In this document: piece after piece, positions 6,387-14,213 of the stretch
How the letters are laid out: the number at the start of each line of letters is the position of its first letter
Numbering within the stretch: the first letter of the stretch is position 1
NCBI GenBank assembly: GCA_015229045.1
Contig: JADGCJ010000074.1
Span: 1-14,781, forward strand
DNA from: Magnetococcales bacterium
Lineage (GTDB): Bacteria > Pseudomonadota > Magnetococcia > Magnetococcales > DC0425bin3
DNA length: 14,781 nucleotides
Direction: 5' to 3'
Notes under the pieces: generated by a model
What the model was told of the DNA's origin: nothing
Database searches by the model: none
Seen by the model: the letters and a program-made list of their open reading frames with translations, nothing else
Position numbers and translations under genes: made by a program

Positions 6387-7811
6387 TCAGTCAATTCCGG
6401 TTGGTTGTTCGGGATCGGGTGGTTGCGCAGCGCAGTCAGGCGCGAGTTCCCTGTCGTCCATCGCGACGGTTTCCACCCGGTTGCGTCCCCCCTTTTTGGC
6501 ACGATAGAGTCCCAAATCCGCGCAGTTCACGAGCCGTTCTGCCAACTGTGGCACCTGCTCTCCCTGTTCAGATTTGTTGTCACGATCATCCATGCCGGGT
6601 TCGGCCATGCACATCGCCAGGGTACACACCCCGAAGCTGGCTGTCACTTGCAGGTGCTGGTTGCCAATCTTGAAACGCAGGGAAGCCACCTCCTGGCGAA
6701 TCTTTTGCGCCGTGTTGACGGCAGCGGCCAGATCGGTTTCCGGCAGGATCACGGTAAACTCTTCGCCGCCAAAGCGGGCCAGATAATCCGATTGCCGTAA
6801 TTGTTTCATGGTCCGCCCGGCCACGGTAGCCAAAACCTTGTCACCCACCGGGTGACCATGGTTGTCGTTGACCATCTTGAAGTGATCCAGGTCGAACATG
6901 AGCAGCGACAGAGGCAGGCCGTGGCGCACACTGCGTGCCACCTCGCGTTCCAGGTATTGGTCGAGTGCCCGACGATTGGGAATCCCTGTCAGGCGATCGG
7001 TCAGACTCTCCACCTTGGTCTGGGCCAACTCTCCGGAGACCCGCACCAGAAGATCCTGGGTTTCGCGCAGCTGGCGCTGGCTTTCGAAGAGTCGCTGATT
7101 GACCTGCTGCGTATGCGCCTTGAGAGACTCGGCCTCGCGAACCAGAACTTCGCGCAGTTCGATCAGATCGGTCACGCTGCGCGACCCTTTGAGGCGTTCG
7201 ATGGAGCCGCCCAGTTTTTGATCCAACCCCCCGGTCTGACGACGCACGTCATGGATGTAGCCGGCCACTTCTGCCACCAGGGTCACAAAAACCTCGCGCT
7301 CCTTCAACCAGGTTCGCTGCAACCCCTCCCCCTCCTCGATGACCCGATCGCAAAACCGGGCCAGATCTTGAACAAACCCGGAATCTTCAACCTCTCGCAG
7401 TCGTTGCAGCAACTCCTGGGTGCCAGAGGCGATCCACGTCTCACCCTGCCCAAGAATACCGATGCCCTGCAACATGCGTCGGGTCAGGTCGGGGGGGAGT
7501 CCCGTTTCTCCCAGATCAGCCAGTTCGCGCTGTGAACCATTGCCGAAGCGTTCGGTTTTGGCCCATTCATCGGCGGTTTCGCGCAGCCAGCGCGAAACCA
7601 GGCGCAACGGTTCGAGAAACCGCGGCTCCAAATCCTCTTCGGAGACCCCTCTGGCCAACTCCTTCAGGATGCGTTCGACCTCTTTTTGTCGAACCGCATC
7701 CCGGGCAAAGACATACTTGACACCGTTGGTCAAAACGGAAATCAGCAGGCGCGTGGCCGGGTGATCGCGATGAAACCTGCCCAATCCGATATCGAACATC
7801 ACGCTTCGCAC
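6387..7811 (-). CDS. Diguanylate cyclase with long helical N-terminal region (GGDEF)
   Basis: Makes the second messenger cyclic-di-GMP from two GTP. The C-terminal third is a complete GGDEF domain: LTDRLTGIPNRRALDQYL, then FDLDHFKMVNDNHGHPVGD, and the active-site loop FGGEEF (GGEEF at about residues 348-352). RQSD lies five residues before GGEEF, which is the RxxD inhibitory site, so product feedback is likely. The first ~270 residues are charged and mostly helical, with a probable coiled coil leading into the cyclase. I see no membrane segment or known sensor domain, so the protein is probably cytoplasmic. A polar insertion (roughly MAEPGMDDRDNKSEQGEQ) interrupts the domain between the SFGV strand and the last helix. 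Start: GTG 7811 has GGAGG 11 bases upstream; TTG 7829 and ATG 7799 are alternatives in frame. It follows prmB by 48 bases and precedes hpnC by 19. Confidence 0.9.
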   Translation of the reverse strand: MRSVMFDIGLGRFHRDHPATRLLISVLTNGVKYVFARDAVRQKEVERILKELARGVSEEDLEPRFLEPLRLVSRWLRETADEWAKTERFGNGSQRELADLGETGLPPDLTRRMLQGIGILGQGETWIASGTQELLQRLREVEDSGFVQDLARFCDRVIEEGEGLQRTWLKEREVFVTLVAEVAGYIHDVRRQTGGLDQKLGGSIERLKGSRSVTDLIELREVLVREAESLKAHTQQVNQRLFESQRQLRETQDLLVRVSGELAQTKVESLTDRLTGIPNRRALDQYLEREVARSVRHGLPLSLLMFDLDHFKMVNDNHGHPVGDKVLATVAGRTMKQLRQSDYLARFGGEEFTVILPETDLAAAVNTAQKIRQEVASLRFKIGNQHLQVTASFGVCTLAMCMAEPGMDDRDNKSEQGEQVPQLAERLVNCADLGLYRAKKGGRNRVETVAMDDRELAPDCAAQPPDPEQPTGID

Positions 7812-7859
7812 AACCTTGTGCGCCTCCAACAGGTCCGGGTGTTCACCAGGAAAACACCA

Positions 7860-8804
7860 TCATCTCGTCGCACGTTGCCCCCGCCATGACGCCAGAATCT
7901 CCCGGCGGACGGCAAAAGCCCCGCTGGCACCAAAATGAAAAAATATCCACTCCACAGGCAACTCGGGCCAATGAATTTTCATGATCTCTTCCACCTCGTC
8001 GCCCACCTCGCACACCAGCACCCCGCCAGGAGCCAGATGGTCGGCTGCCTGGTCAAGAATGGCCGCCACCAGCCGCAACCCGTCATCCCCGCCCTGCAAC
8101 GCCACTGCCGGTTCATGGTGATACTCCCTCGGCAAGGCCGCAAAAGTCGCCTGCGGCACGTAAGGAGGGTTGCTCACGATCAGATCGTAACACTCCCGCT
8201 CCAGATTTTGAAACAAATCCGCCTGCAGCAAACGAATACGTTCTCCGCACCCCAGACGGTCGCGATTGATTCGGGCCACCTCCAGGGCAGCGACAGAGAT
8301 GTCGGAAGCATCCACCGCCGCCTGCGGAAACATCTCCGCCAGGGCCACCGCCAGACAACCACTGCCCGTGCAAAGATCCAAAACCCGTCGCACCCGTCGA
8401 GGATCCAACCAGGCGCCAAACCCGTCCGGGTCATCGAAGAGGTTCTCGATGCAGGATCGGGGAATCAGCACCCGTTCGTCCACATAATAACGCCGACCGG
8501 CAAAAAAAGCCTCGTGGGTGATATACGGGACTGGCAGACGTTCATGGATGCGCAGGTCGAGGAGTCTCTTCACCGCCTCTTGACCTGTCGGTGAAACGGG
8601 CATGCCGTGGTGCTCCTCTGCCGTCTCGAATGGCACGGAAAGTGCGTGACACGCGAGGTATTCGGCCTCCATGTAGGGATCCTGCAGACCGTTGGCATGG
8701 CAGAGAGCAGCGCGATGCAGACGTGTTGCCGCCTGTTGGATCAGCCGACCCAATGAAATCGTTCGCGGCTGCGTCTTGCCTGGAGCGGATTTTTTGACAG
8801 TCAT
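7860..8804 (-). CDS. prmB: Ribosomal protein L3 N5-glutamine methyltransferase PrmB
   Basis: Uses S-adenosylmethionine to methylate a glutamine side chain of ribosomal protein L3 during 50S assembly. The Rossmann methyltransferase core starts at residue ~140 with VLDLCTGSGCLAVALA; DASDIS follows. The catalytic NPPY motif of glutamine/adenine N-methyltransferases is at 212-215 (IVSNPPYVP). IPRSCIENL and the EYHHEPAVALQGGDDGL stretch are closer to PrmB than to the release-factor enzyme PrmC, although PrmB and PrmC are related. Its 314 residues are normal. It is the first gene of the minus-strand run. Its ATG lies about 33 bases downstream of a predicted start site from the extended -10 promoter at 8844-8871. 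The ribosome binding site is weak (AGAGA). Confidence 0.9.
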   Translation of the reverse strand: MTVKKSAPGKTQPRTISLGRLIQQAATRLHRAALCHANGLQDPYMEAEYLACHALSVPFETAEEHHGMPVSPTGQEAVKRLLDLRIHERLPVPYITHEAFFAGRRYYVDERVLIPRSCIENLFDDPDGFGAWLDPRRVRRVLDLCTGSGCLAVALAEMFPQAAVDASDISVAALEVARINRDRLGCGERIRLLQADLFQNLERECYDLIVSNPPYVPQATFAALPREYHHEPAVALQGGDDGLRLVAAILDQAADHLAPGGVLVCEVGDEVEEIMKIHWPELPVEWIFFHFGASGAFAVRREILASWRGQRATR

Positions 8805-8843
8805 GGTGTGTCTCTATCTGAAAGCGAAGCCTGCCGTGGCCCC

Positions 8844-8871
8844 ATCATACCATTCTGGTTCCGGCAGCCAA
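8844..8871 (-). promoter_or_regulatory. Extended -10 sigma-70 promoter for prmB and the minus-strand operon
   Basis: On the minus strand: -35-like TTGGCT (8871-8866), a 16-base spacer, then TATGAT (8849-8844) preceded by TGG, giving the TGnTATGAT extended -10. Predicted transcription starts near 8837, about 33 bases before the prmB ATG. The downstream genes are tightly packed, so this promoter could drive all six. A ten-T run (8881-8890) lies just upstream and may act as a curved A-tract on this strand. Confidence 0.5.
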
Positions 8872-8973
8872 TGCAAGGAGTTTTTTTTTTGACATCTCAC
8901 CTGGTCGGGCTTGTCGTTCCGGCCGATTCTGGCATACTATTTTCGTCGGTTTTTTGACAATGTTTTGTTTTTT

Positions 8974-8988
8974 TGGCAGGTTGCCTGC
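8974..8988 (+). promoter_or_regulatory. Candidate sigma-54 (-24/-12) promoter upstream of the FleQ/FlrA-like activator
   Basis: TGGCAGGTTGCCTGC has the invariant GG and GC separated by exactly ten bases, as in the RpoN consensus TGGCAC-N5-TTGC. The -12 part reads CTGC rather than TTGC. It lies in the divergent gap 8805-9048, and transcription would begin near 9000, about 50 bases before the GTG start at 9049. A sigma-54 promoter in front of a sigma-54 activator would allow autoregulation. The same bases form a GGCA-ggt-TGCC palindrome, which could be an operator instead. A weak sigma-70-like pair, TTGTCG (8911) and TACTAT (8935), lies upstream. Confidence 0.4.
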
Positions 8989-9038
8989 GGGGCAATCGTC
9001 CATCGCTTCCAAGGTTCCAGCGGGACGTTATCGCTGTC

Positions 9039-9046
9039 AGGAGGAG
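9039..9046 (+). promoter_or_regulatory. Strong ribosome binding site for the GTG start at 9049
   Basis: AGGAGGAG ends two bases before GTG 9049 (the AGGAGG core is four bases away). It is the best Shine-Dalgarno match in the window. It argues against the upstream TTG at 8911, which would add 46 residues read from the promoter region. Confidence 0.6.
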
Positions 9047-9048
9047 AC

Positions 9049-10044
9049 GTGAGCGGCATGATTGGACAATCGCCGTCCATGCGGCGGCTTTTCAAACTCA
9101 TCGAAAGAGTCGCCGCCACCGACGCCACAGTGCTGATTCAAGGAGAGAGCGGCACTGGCAAGGAGTTGATCTCCCGGGCCATTCATGAAGGCTCGAACCG
9201 CAAGTCCGGCCCACTGATCCCGGTCAATTGCGGCGCCATTCCGGAGGATCTTCTGGAATCGGAGCTGTTTGGCCACGTCAAGGGGTCGTTCACCGGCGCC
9301 GCGTTCACCCGCAAGGGGCGCTTTGAATCCGCCAAAGACGGCACCCTCTTTCTGGACGAAATCGGCGACATGAGTCCGAAACTCCAGGTCAAGATGTTGC
9401 GGGTTCTGCAAGAGAAAATCGTCGAGCCGGTTGGCGGGGTCACCCCCATCCCGGTCAATGTGCGCGTCATCGCCGCGACCAACAAAAACCTGGAAGAAGA
9501 GGTTGCCAAGGGCAATTTTCGGGAAGATTTATTCTACCGTCTCAATGTCGTTCCCTTGCATGTCCCCCCTCTGCGCAATCGCCCGGAAGATATTCCACTG
9601 CTCGTCGATCACTTTGCCGAGCAGTTTGCCCGCATCCAGAATCGCAGCAAGGTGATTCTCACTCCGGAAATCCAGCACTTGTTTCTCCGTTATCCCTGGA
9701 AAGGCAACGTGCGCGAAATGCAAAATCTGCTCGAACGGCTGACCGTCCTGTGCGATGGAGAGGTCCAGCTTGAAGACCTCCCCGTCCGCATGTTGGACCA
9801 GGAGATTGATGCCGATGACGATCAACCCATTCCTGCCTCGGAGTTTACCATCCCCGACTTTGCGGAAAACGGCGGCACCGACTTCAACCGGGAAGTGGAA
9901 GCCTACGAGAATCAGCTTATCCTCAACGCCCTGGATCGCACCAGCTGGAACAAAAACAAGGCCGCCCGCCTGCTCAATCTCAACCGCACCACCCTGGTGG
10001 AAAAAATCAAGAAGAAAGGCCTTGAACGCTTGGAAAAAAAATAG
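9049..10044 (+). CDS. Sigma-54-dependent activator, AAA+ plus HTH only (FleQ/FlrA-like)
   Basis: A bacterial enhancer-binding protein that uses ATP to open RpoN-holoenzyme promoters. From GTG 9049 it is 331 residues. The AAA+ domain starts almost at once: Walker A GESGTGKE at 32-39, sigma-54 contact loop GSFTGA at 79-84, Walker B LFLDEI at 100-105, and arginine-finger region [10 protein letters not shown] at ~158-167. A Fis-type helix-turn-helix follows at ~295-324. Its [14 protein letters not shown] ending resembles FleQ/FlrA, the class II flagellar activators, more than NtrC. No receiver, GAF, PAS or FleQ N-terminal domain is present, so the layout is PspF-like and control must come from a partner protein, a ligand on AAA+, or expression level. 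The contact loop has Ser in place of the common Ala (GAFTGA), a substitution at a variable position. ATG 9058 is an alternative start. Confidence 0.85.
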   Translation: MSGMIGQSPSMRRLFKLIERVAATDATVLIQGESGTGKELISRAIHEGSNRKSGPLIPVNCGAIPEDLLESELFGHVKGSFTGAAFTRKGRFESAKDGTLFLDEIGDMSPKLQVKMLRVLQEKIVEPVGGVTPIPVNVRVIAATNKNLEEEVAKGNFREDLFYRLNVVPLHVPPLRNRPEDIPLLVDHFAEQFARIQNRSKVILTPEIQHLFLRYPWKGNVREMQNLLERLTVLCDGEVQLEDLPVRMLDQEIDADDDQPIPASEFTIPDFAENGGTDFNREVEAYENQLILNALDRTSWNKNKAARLLNLNRTTLVEKIKKKGLERLEKK

Positions 10045-12829
10045 GGATGCCCGCCTGCCGCCCCTGCTGATCCTGCTGTTTTGGCTGATCGGCTGCATGC
10101 CCGGCCGGGCCGATGCCGCCCTCGTCCATGCCCTGGAAGAGAATGGGCAAAGGGATGTTTTTTCGTTTCCCCTGCTCGCTGGCCAAAAGGAGCCTGTCCT
10201 GGAGTTGCAGGATCCGAAAACCCTGCGCGTCACCATCCCCGGCCAGAAGAGCATTCCCTACGACAAGGCGAAAATAGCCAAGGCCAATCTGGTCGAGAGC
10301 ATCAAGCTGGAAGAGATCCTCGATGGTGAGATGGGGCTCTACCTGACCCTCTTCCTGAAAGAACCGCTGCTGGATTTTTATGGCCGGGTCCAGCCACCAC
10401 CCGACAATCAGGCCAACACATCCAACCAGCCGCCGGTCTACCGTCTCGGCATCGAGCGGCCCGTCAGCCCGATCACCACAGGCCCGGTGCGCATTCTGGG
10501 TGCGCGCATTCTGCCCGGCCGGGATGGAACACTGGCTGTCTTTTCCGTGACGGGTCCGGTCCAGGTGCACCCCACCATCGACTACGGCGCCGGTGTCCTG
10601 AAACTGGTCTGGACCGGAGCCTCCGAAGCCCCGAGTTGGCAGCCTCCGGCACCCGGCGGCCTGATCGAACGCCTCCTCGACTACCCCTTTGCCAAACACG
10701 TCGAAATGGAGTTGTCCTTGCACAAGGCTGCCGGACAGGCCTTTTTCTATGCGGAGCCGCAGGCGGGCCTGTTTGTGGTGGAGATTCGGGAAAAAGGCCC
10801 CAGCGGTCGTGAAACCAGCACCTTGAAACCGGGGGAAGAGGCCAAACAGATGGTCATCCCCACCCGCGAGGCCGAAGCGCAAAAACTCTTCACCACCCGC
10901 ATGGATGCCCTGGCCAAAGGCATCGTCATCCCCCTGAATCGACTCACCAACCCCATTTTCGACAACCCCCCCGACAAGGTCACCCTGTCCAGAACCCCGG
11001 TTGACGAAGCCTATTTTTTCGACAAGGCCAAAGAGAGCGAACGGCAACAAAACTTCGCCCAGGCCAGGGCCTATCTGAACAGTCTCGTGGAGACCTTTCC
11101 CAAGACACCCAACCGGGAGGTCATCGATCTTTATAAGCTCTCCCTGGGCAATCGCATCGAACGGCAACCGGGGACCGTCCTGGATGAGCTCGACGAAATT
11201 TTTGCCAGGCACCCCAACACGAAACAATACGCCAGGCTGCGTCTGCAACAGCTGCGCTCGTTCAACAATGCCGAGCAGTATCAGAACGCGGCAGCCATCA
11301 TGTTCGACCCCAACCTGCCCAAAAACGATCCCGAAGTACTCCTGGAGCGGGGACGCACCTACATGGAGATGGAGCGTTGGGACGATGCCGACAAGGCCCT
11401 GCGCTCCATCCTGACCATGGAACCCCTGCCCGACAAAAACAAGGCGGAGGCCTATTTCCTTCTGGCCCGTCTGGCTTCGCGGCAGGCCCATGGCGATCAG
11501 GCTGCCACCATCCTCGACGGCCTCTCCCCGGAACTCTCCGCGCTCCTGGCCAACCGGCCCGGCACCCTCCAGGAGATGGCCGATATCTATTTCAACAGCG
11601 GTCGTTTTCCCCAAGCCTACAATATGTACATCCGCTTCCTGGACAACTATCCCAGGGATCCCTCCCGTGCCCCGTGGGCCTTGCTGCGCATCGGCGACAT
11701 CAACCGCAGAATGGGCAAGATCAAGGAGTCGGAGCAGACCTTCCAGCGCCTGGCTTTGCAGTTTCCCAAGTCCCAGGCCATGTACTGGCAACGCATCTAC
11801 AAAATCCGCCTCGATGAAAAACGTCCTCTCGAGGAGCGTCTGAAGGATCTCGACGCCATCATCGCCGAAAAACCCCTCGCCGGTGCCACCTCGGAGGCGC
11901 AGTTTTCGCAGGCGCTCCTTCTCGGCGAAGCCAAACGCTTTCACGAAGCGATGGCCAGGCTCAACCATCTGTTGGTTCTCTCGTCACGGGGGGCCATCGT
12001 CAATCGCGTCAACATTCTCAAAAAAAACATCCTGGAAACAGGCATGACCGAGGCCGTGGAGTCCGGTCGCCCGGAACAGGCCGTCGCCCTGGCGGAGTCC
12101 TTCGGCTCCGACTGGAGCCAGAAAGCCGATTTTGATCGCCCCCGCGTCCTCCTGGCCGAAGCGCTGTTGCGCATTGGTCTCCCCGAGCGGGTTCCCCCCC
12201 TGCTCAATGCCAACAAACTGCCCGAGGCCGCCGAATTCACGCAGCTTCTTCGTTCGATGAAGCAGGCCCCCGAAGCCGCCGCCGCCACCGAAGCCGATGG
12301 CGGCGCCACCCGAAAGATCTCCCCGCCCGCCGCCCGTGTGGTCCTCGCCGAAGCCGGGCGTCTGGCCAAAAAGGAGCAGTGGAACGACATCATGAACCTC
12401 CTGGAGAACCTCCCGGAATCGGTCTTCAATCCGGATGAAAAAGAGCGCCGCCTCCGCCTGCTGGCCATGGCCGCGACAGCCCGCGGCCGCTTCCCGCAGG
12501 CCGTAGGCACCCTGGAAAAACTCCTGTTTGAAAAACCCGTCCGGGACGGTCGTGACTACTACTGGTATGCCACCATTCTCCAGGATTGGCAGGGAGACGA
12601 TAAATCCCTGCCCGCTTTCAATCGTGTCGCCACAGAATCCACCAACAAGGAAGTTCAGGCATTGGCGCACATGCGGATTGGAGATATCCTGCAAAGAAAG
12701 GGAGATTTGCCAGGCTCCCAAAAGGCCTTCCAGGAGGCATCCAGCCTGGATCCGGAAAGTGCCTGGGGGCGCGTTGCCCGCGAAAATGCCCTGCATCTCA
12801 AGATGGTCCAGAGTTTGGCGGTGGAATAG
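10022..12829 (+). CDS. Large exported TPR-repeat protein, probable lipoprotein
   Basis: A 935-residue envelope protein with no assigned function. It begins at TTG 10022, inside the 3' end of the preceding gene (23-base overlap). This start is chosen because it yields a clear export signal: basic [11 protein letters not shown], the hydrophobic stretch [13 protein letters not shown], then C25 in LIGC (a good lipobox) and, further on, ADA before A33, a possible signal peptidase I site. Residues ~33-260 are beta-rich with two similar-looking strand-rich segments, vaguely AMIN-like; this is a weak impression. Residues ~328-935 contain many degenerate TPR units, for example [16 protein letters not shown] and [19 protein letters not shown], with a low-complexity Ala/Glu linker near 746-760. 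The frame is open further upstream to 9755, but that part is a shadow of the activator gene. It lies six bases before the FlbD-like gene, so it is probably part of the same flagellar-type regulatory operon. Confidence 0.75.
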   Translation: MNAWKKNRDARLPPLLILLFWLIGCMPGRADAALVHALEENGQRDVFSFPLLAGQKEPVLELQDPKTLRVTIPGQKSIPYDKAKIAKANLVESIKLEEILDGEMGLYLTLFLKEPLLDFYGRVQPPPDNQANTSNQPPVYRLGIERPVSPITTGPVRILGARILPGRDGTLAVFSVTGPVQVHPTIDYGAGVLKLVWTGASEAPSWQPPAPGGLIERLLDYPFAKHVEMELSLHKAAGQAFFYAEPQAGLFVVEIREKGPSGRETSTLKPGEEAKQMVIPTREAEAQKLFTTRMDALAKGIVIPLNRLTNPIFDNPPDKVTLSRTPVDEAYFFDKAKESERQQNFAQARAYLNSLVETFPKTPNREVIDLYKLSLGNRIERQPGTVLDELDEIFARHPNTKQYARLRLQQLRSFNNAEQYQNAAAIMFDPNLPKNDPEVLLERGRTYMEMERWDDADKALRSILTMEPLPDKNKAEAYFLLARLASRQAHGDQAATILDGLSPELSALLANRPGTLQEMADIYFNSGRFPQAYNMYIRFLDNYPRDPSRAPWALLRIGDINRRMGKIKESEQTFQRLALQFPKSQAMYWQRIYKIRLDEKRPLEERLKDLDAIIAEKPLAGATSEAQFSQALLLGEAKRFHEAMARLNHLLVLSSRGAIVNRVNILKKNILETGMTEAVESGRPEQAVALAESFGSDWSQKADFDRPRVLLAEALLRIGLPERVPPLLNANKLPEAAEFTQLLRSMKQAPEAAAATEADGGATRKISPPAARVVLAEAGRLAKKEQWNDIMNLLENLPESVFNPDEKERRLRLLAMAATARGRFPQAVGTLEKLLFEKPVRDGRDYYWYATILQDWQGDDKSLPAFNRVATESTNKEVQALAHMRIGDILQRKGDLPGSQKAFQEASSLDPESAWGRVARENALHLKMVQSLAVE

Positions 12830-12835
12830 GACACC

Positions 12836-14194
12836 ATGAATGAAATCAAGGATATACTGCTGGTTGGCCGGGACAATCGGGAGTGGACGACGCTGACTGC
12901 CCAAGTACGCCAGGCCGGATTCAACCCCGTCCAGGTGCTCTCCGTGGCCGAGGCCAAGGTTCATCTGGCCGAGCGGCATCCCATCAGCCTCATCATCATG
13001 GCCGTCGAGACCCTGAACGATCCCCTCGAAGGGGTGCGGGAGCTGACCTTTCTTTTTCGCGGCATGCCCATCCTGGTCGCCGCCATCAAGGGCAACGTCA
13101 ACGAAGCCCAGAATGCCATCGCCGTCGGTGCCGCCGATTATCTCCTTCTCCCCATCGACGACGTCACCTTCCAGGAGACCCTGAAGCGCTTCGCCAACCA
13201 ATACTTCGACCCCGAGCTGGGTCGTGGTCGCCGCATCATCTCCGCCGATGCCAGCATGAAGAAGCTCCTCAACCAGGTGCGCCGCGTCGCCCCCTCCAAG
13301 GCCACCGTGCTCATCCAGGGCGAAAGCGGCACCGGCAAAGAGCTGATCGCCCGTTATGTCCATCAGGTCTCCGATCGCCATAAAGACCCCTTCGTCGCCA
13401 TCAACTGCGCGGCGCTGCCGGAAAATTTGCTGGAGTCGGAACTCTTCGGTCACGTCAAGGGGGCCTTCACCGGCGCCCTCACCGATCGCAAAGGCAAATT
13501 TCAGCAGGCCAACGGCGGAACCATCCTCCTGGATGAAATCTCGGAGATGTCCCTCAACCTCCAGGCCAAGCTGTTGCGGGTTCTGCAGGAGGGAGAGGTG
13601 GATCCTGTCGGCAGCCGGGGCACCATCAAGATCGACGTCCGGGTGATCGCCTCCACCAACCGCGATCTCAAGGCATGGTCAACCCAGCAAAAATTTCGCG
13701 AAGATCTTTTCTATCGCCTGAATGTCTTTCCCATCATCATGCCGACATTGCGGGAACGGAAAACCGATATCCCCCTCCTCGCCGACCATTTCCGGCAACG
13801 CTTCATCACCGAACTGGGCCGCAATGAGATACCCTTCTCCCGTGCCGCCATCGACGTTTTGCAGGCCTACCCTTGGCCGGGCAATGTCCGGGAGTTGGAA
13901 AACATCATCCAGCGCGCCCTGCTCGTCGCCGAAGGCAAGGAGATCACCCCCGGCGACCTGATGATCGAACCTGACCTCACCGATGAAGCCAGATCGACGC
14001 CCGCCGAAGAGGGGGGAGATGAGCGCATTCGCCTGCCAGTCGGCACCACGGTGCGCGAGATGGAGGAGATTCTCATCCGCCGCACCCTGAACGAAGTGGC
14101 TGGCAATCGTACCCGGGCCGCCGAACTCCTGGGCATCTCCATCCGTACCTTGCGCAATAAACTCAACGAATATGCCGCCCGACTGCCCGAGTGA
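12836..14194 (+). CDS. FlbD/FlrC-type sigma-54 flagellar regulator with degenerate receiver domain
   Basis: A 452-residue three-domain enhancer-binding protein. Residues 1-125 form a receiver-like fold, but key positions are lost. The acidic pair after strand 1 reads LLVGRDN, the phospho-acceptor position in LIIMAVET (near A56) is not Asp, the switch Thr/Ser is Ala (LVAAIKG), and the conserved Lys is Leu (DYLLLPID, L105). AAA+ follows at ~140-375: Walker A GESGTGKE 162-169, intact GAFTGA 209-214, Walker B ILLDEI 230-235. The C-terminal HTH (403-446), with TVREMEEILIRRTLNE and then NRTRAAELLGISIRTLRNKL, is the hallmark of FlbD/FlrC/FleR activators of late flagellar genes. AGGA lies five bases before ATG 12836. 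FlbD proteins are known to have atypical receivers and to be controlled by a partner such as FliX. A phosphorelay therefore seems unlikely here. Confidence 0.88.
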   Translation: MNEIKDILLVGRDNREWTTLTAQVRQAGFNPVQVLSVAEAKVHLAERHPISLIIMAVETLNDPLEGVRELTFLFRGMPILVAAIKGNVNEAQNAIAVGAADYLLLPIDDVTFQETLKRFANQYFDPELGRGRRIISADASMKKLLNQVRRVAPSKATVLIQGESGTGKELIARYVHQVSDRHKDPFVAINCAALPENLLESELFGHVKGAFTGALTDRKGKFQQANGGTILLDEISEMSLNLQAKLLRVLQEGEVDPVGSRGTIKIDVRVIASTNRDLKAWSTQQKFREDLFYRLNVFPIIMPTLRERKTDIPLLADHFRQRFITELGRNEIPFSRAAIDVLQAYPWPGNVRELENIIQRALLVAEGKEITPGDLMIEPDLTDEARSTPAEEGGDERIRLPVGTTVREMEEILIRRTLNEVAGNRTRAAELLGISIRTLRNKLNEYAARLPE

Positions 14195-14213
14195 CCCCCA
14201 TGGCAGGCCCGGA

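Noticed and set aside
8831..8867. CTGCCG/CGGCAG inverted repeat in the prmB leader
   Set aside because: Six base pairs with a 25-base loop, overlapping the predicted promoter; not enough to call a hairpin regulator.
8911..9048. 46-residue N-terminal extension of the FleQ/FlrA-like activator from TTG 8911
   Set aside because: It is read from the T-rich promoter region and resembles no sensory domain. A strong AGGAGGAG site directs initiation at GTG 9049.
9755..10021. Upstream in-frame extension of the large TPR protein
   Set aside because: It overlaps the conserved C-terminal part of the activator. Its translation is Ser/Pro-rich without likeness to anything, and starting at 10022 gives a proper signal peptide.
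10007..11968. 653-codon minus-strand open frame opposite the large TPR gene
   Set aside because: The translation has no family features and mirrors the codons of the plus-strand gene. The sense frame has TPR repeats and a signal peptide.
11984..13453. 489-codon minus-strand open frame opposite the TPR gene end and the FlbD-like gene
   Set aside because: It is Gly/Asp/Gln-rich antisense sequence spanning two real genes, including the conserved AAA+ Walker A region in sense.
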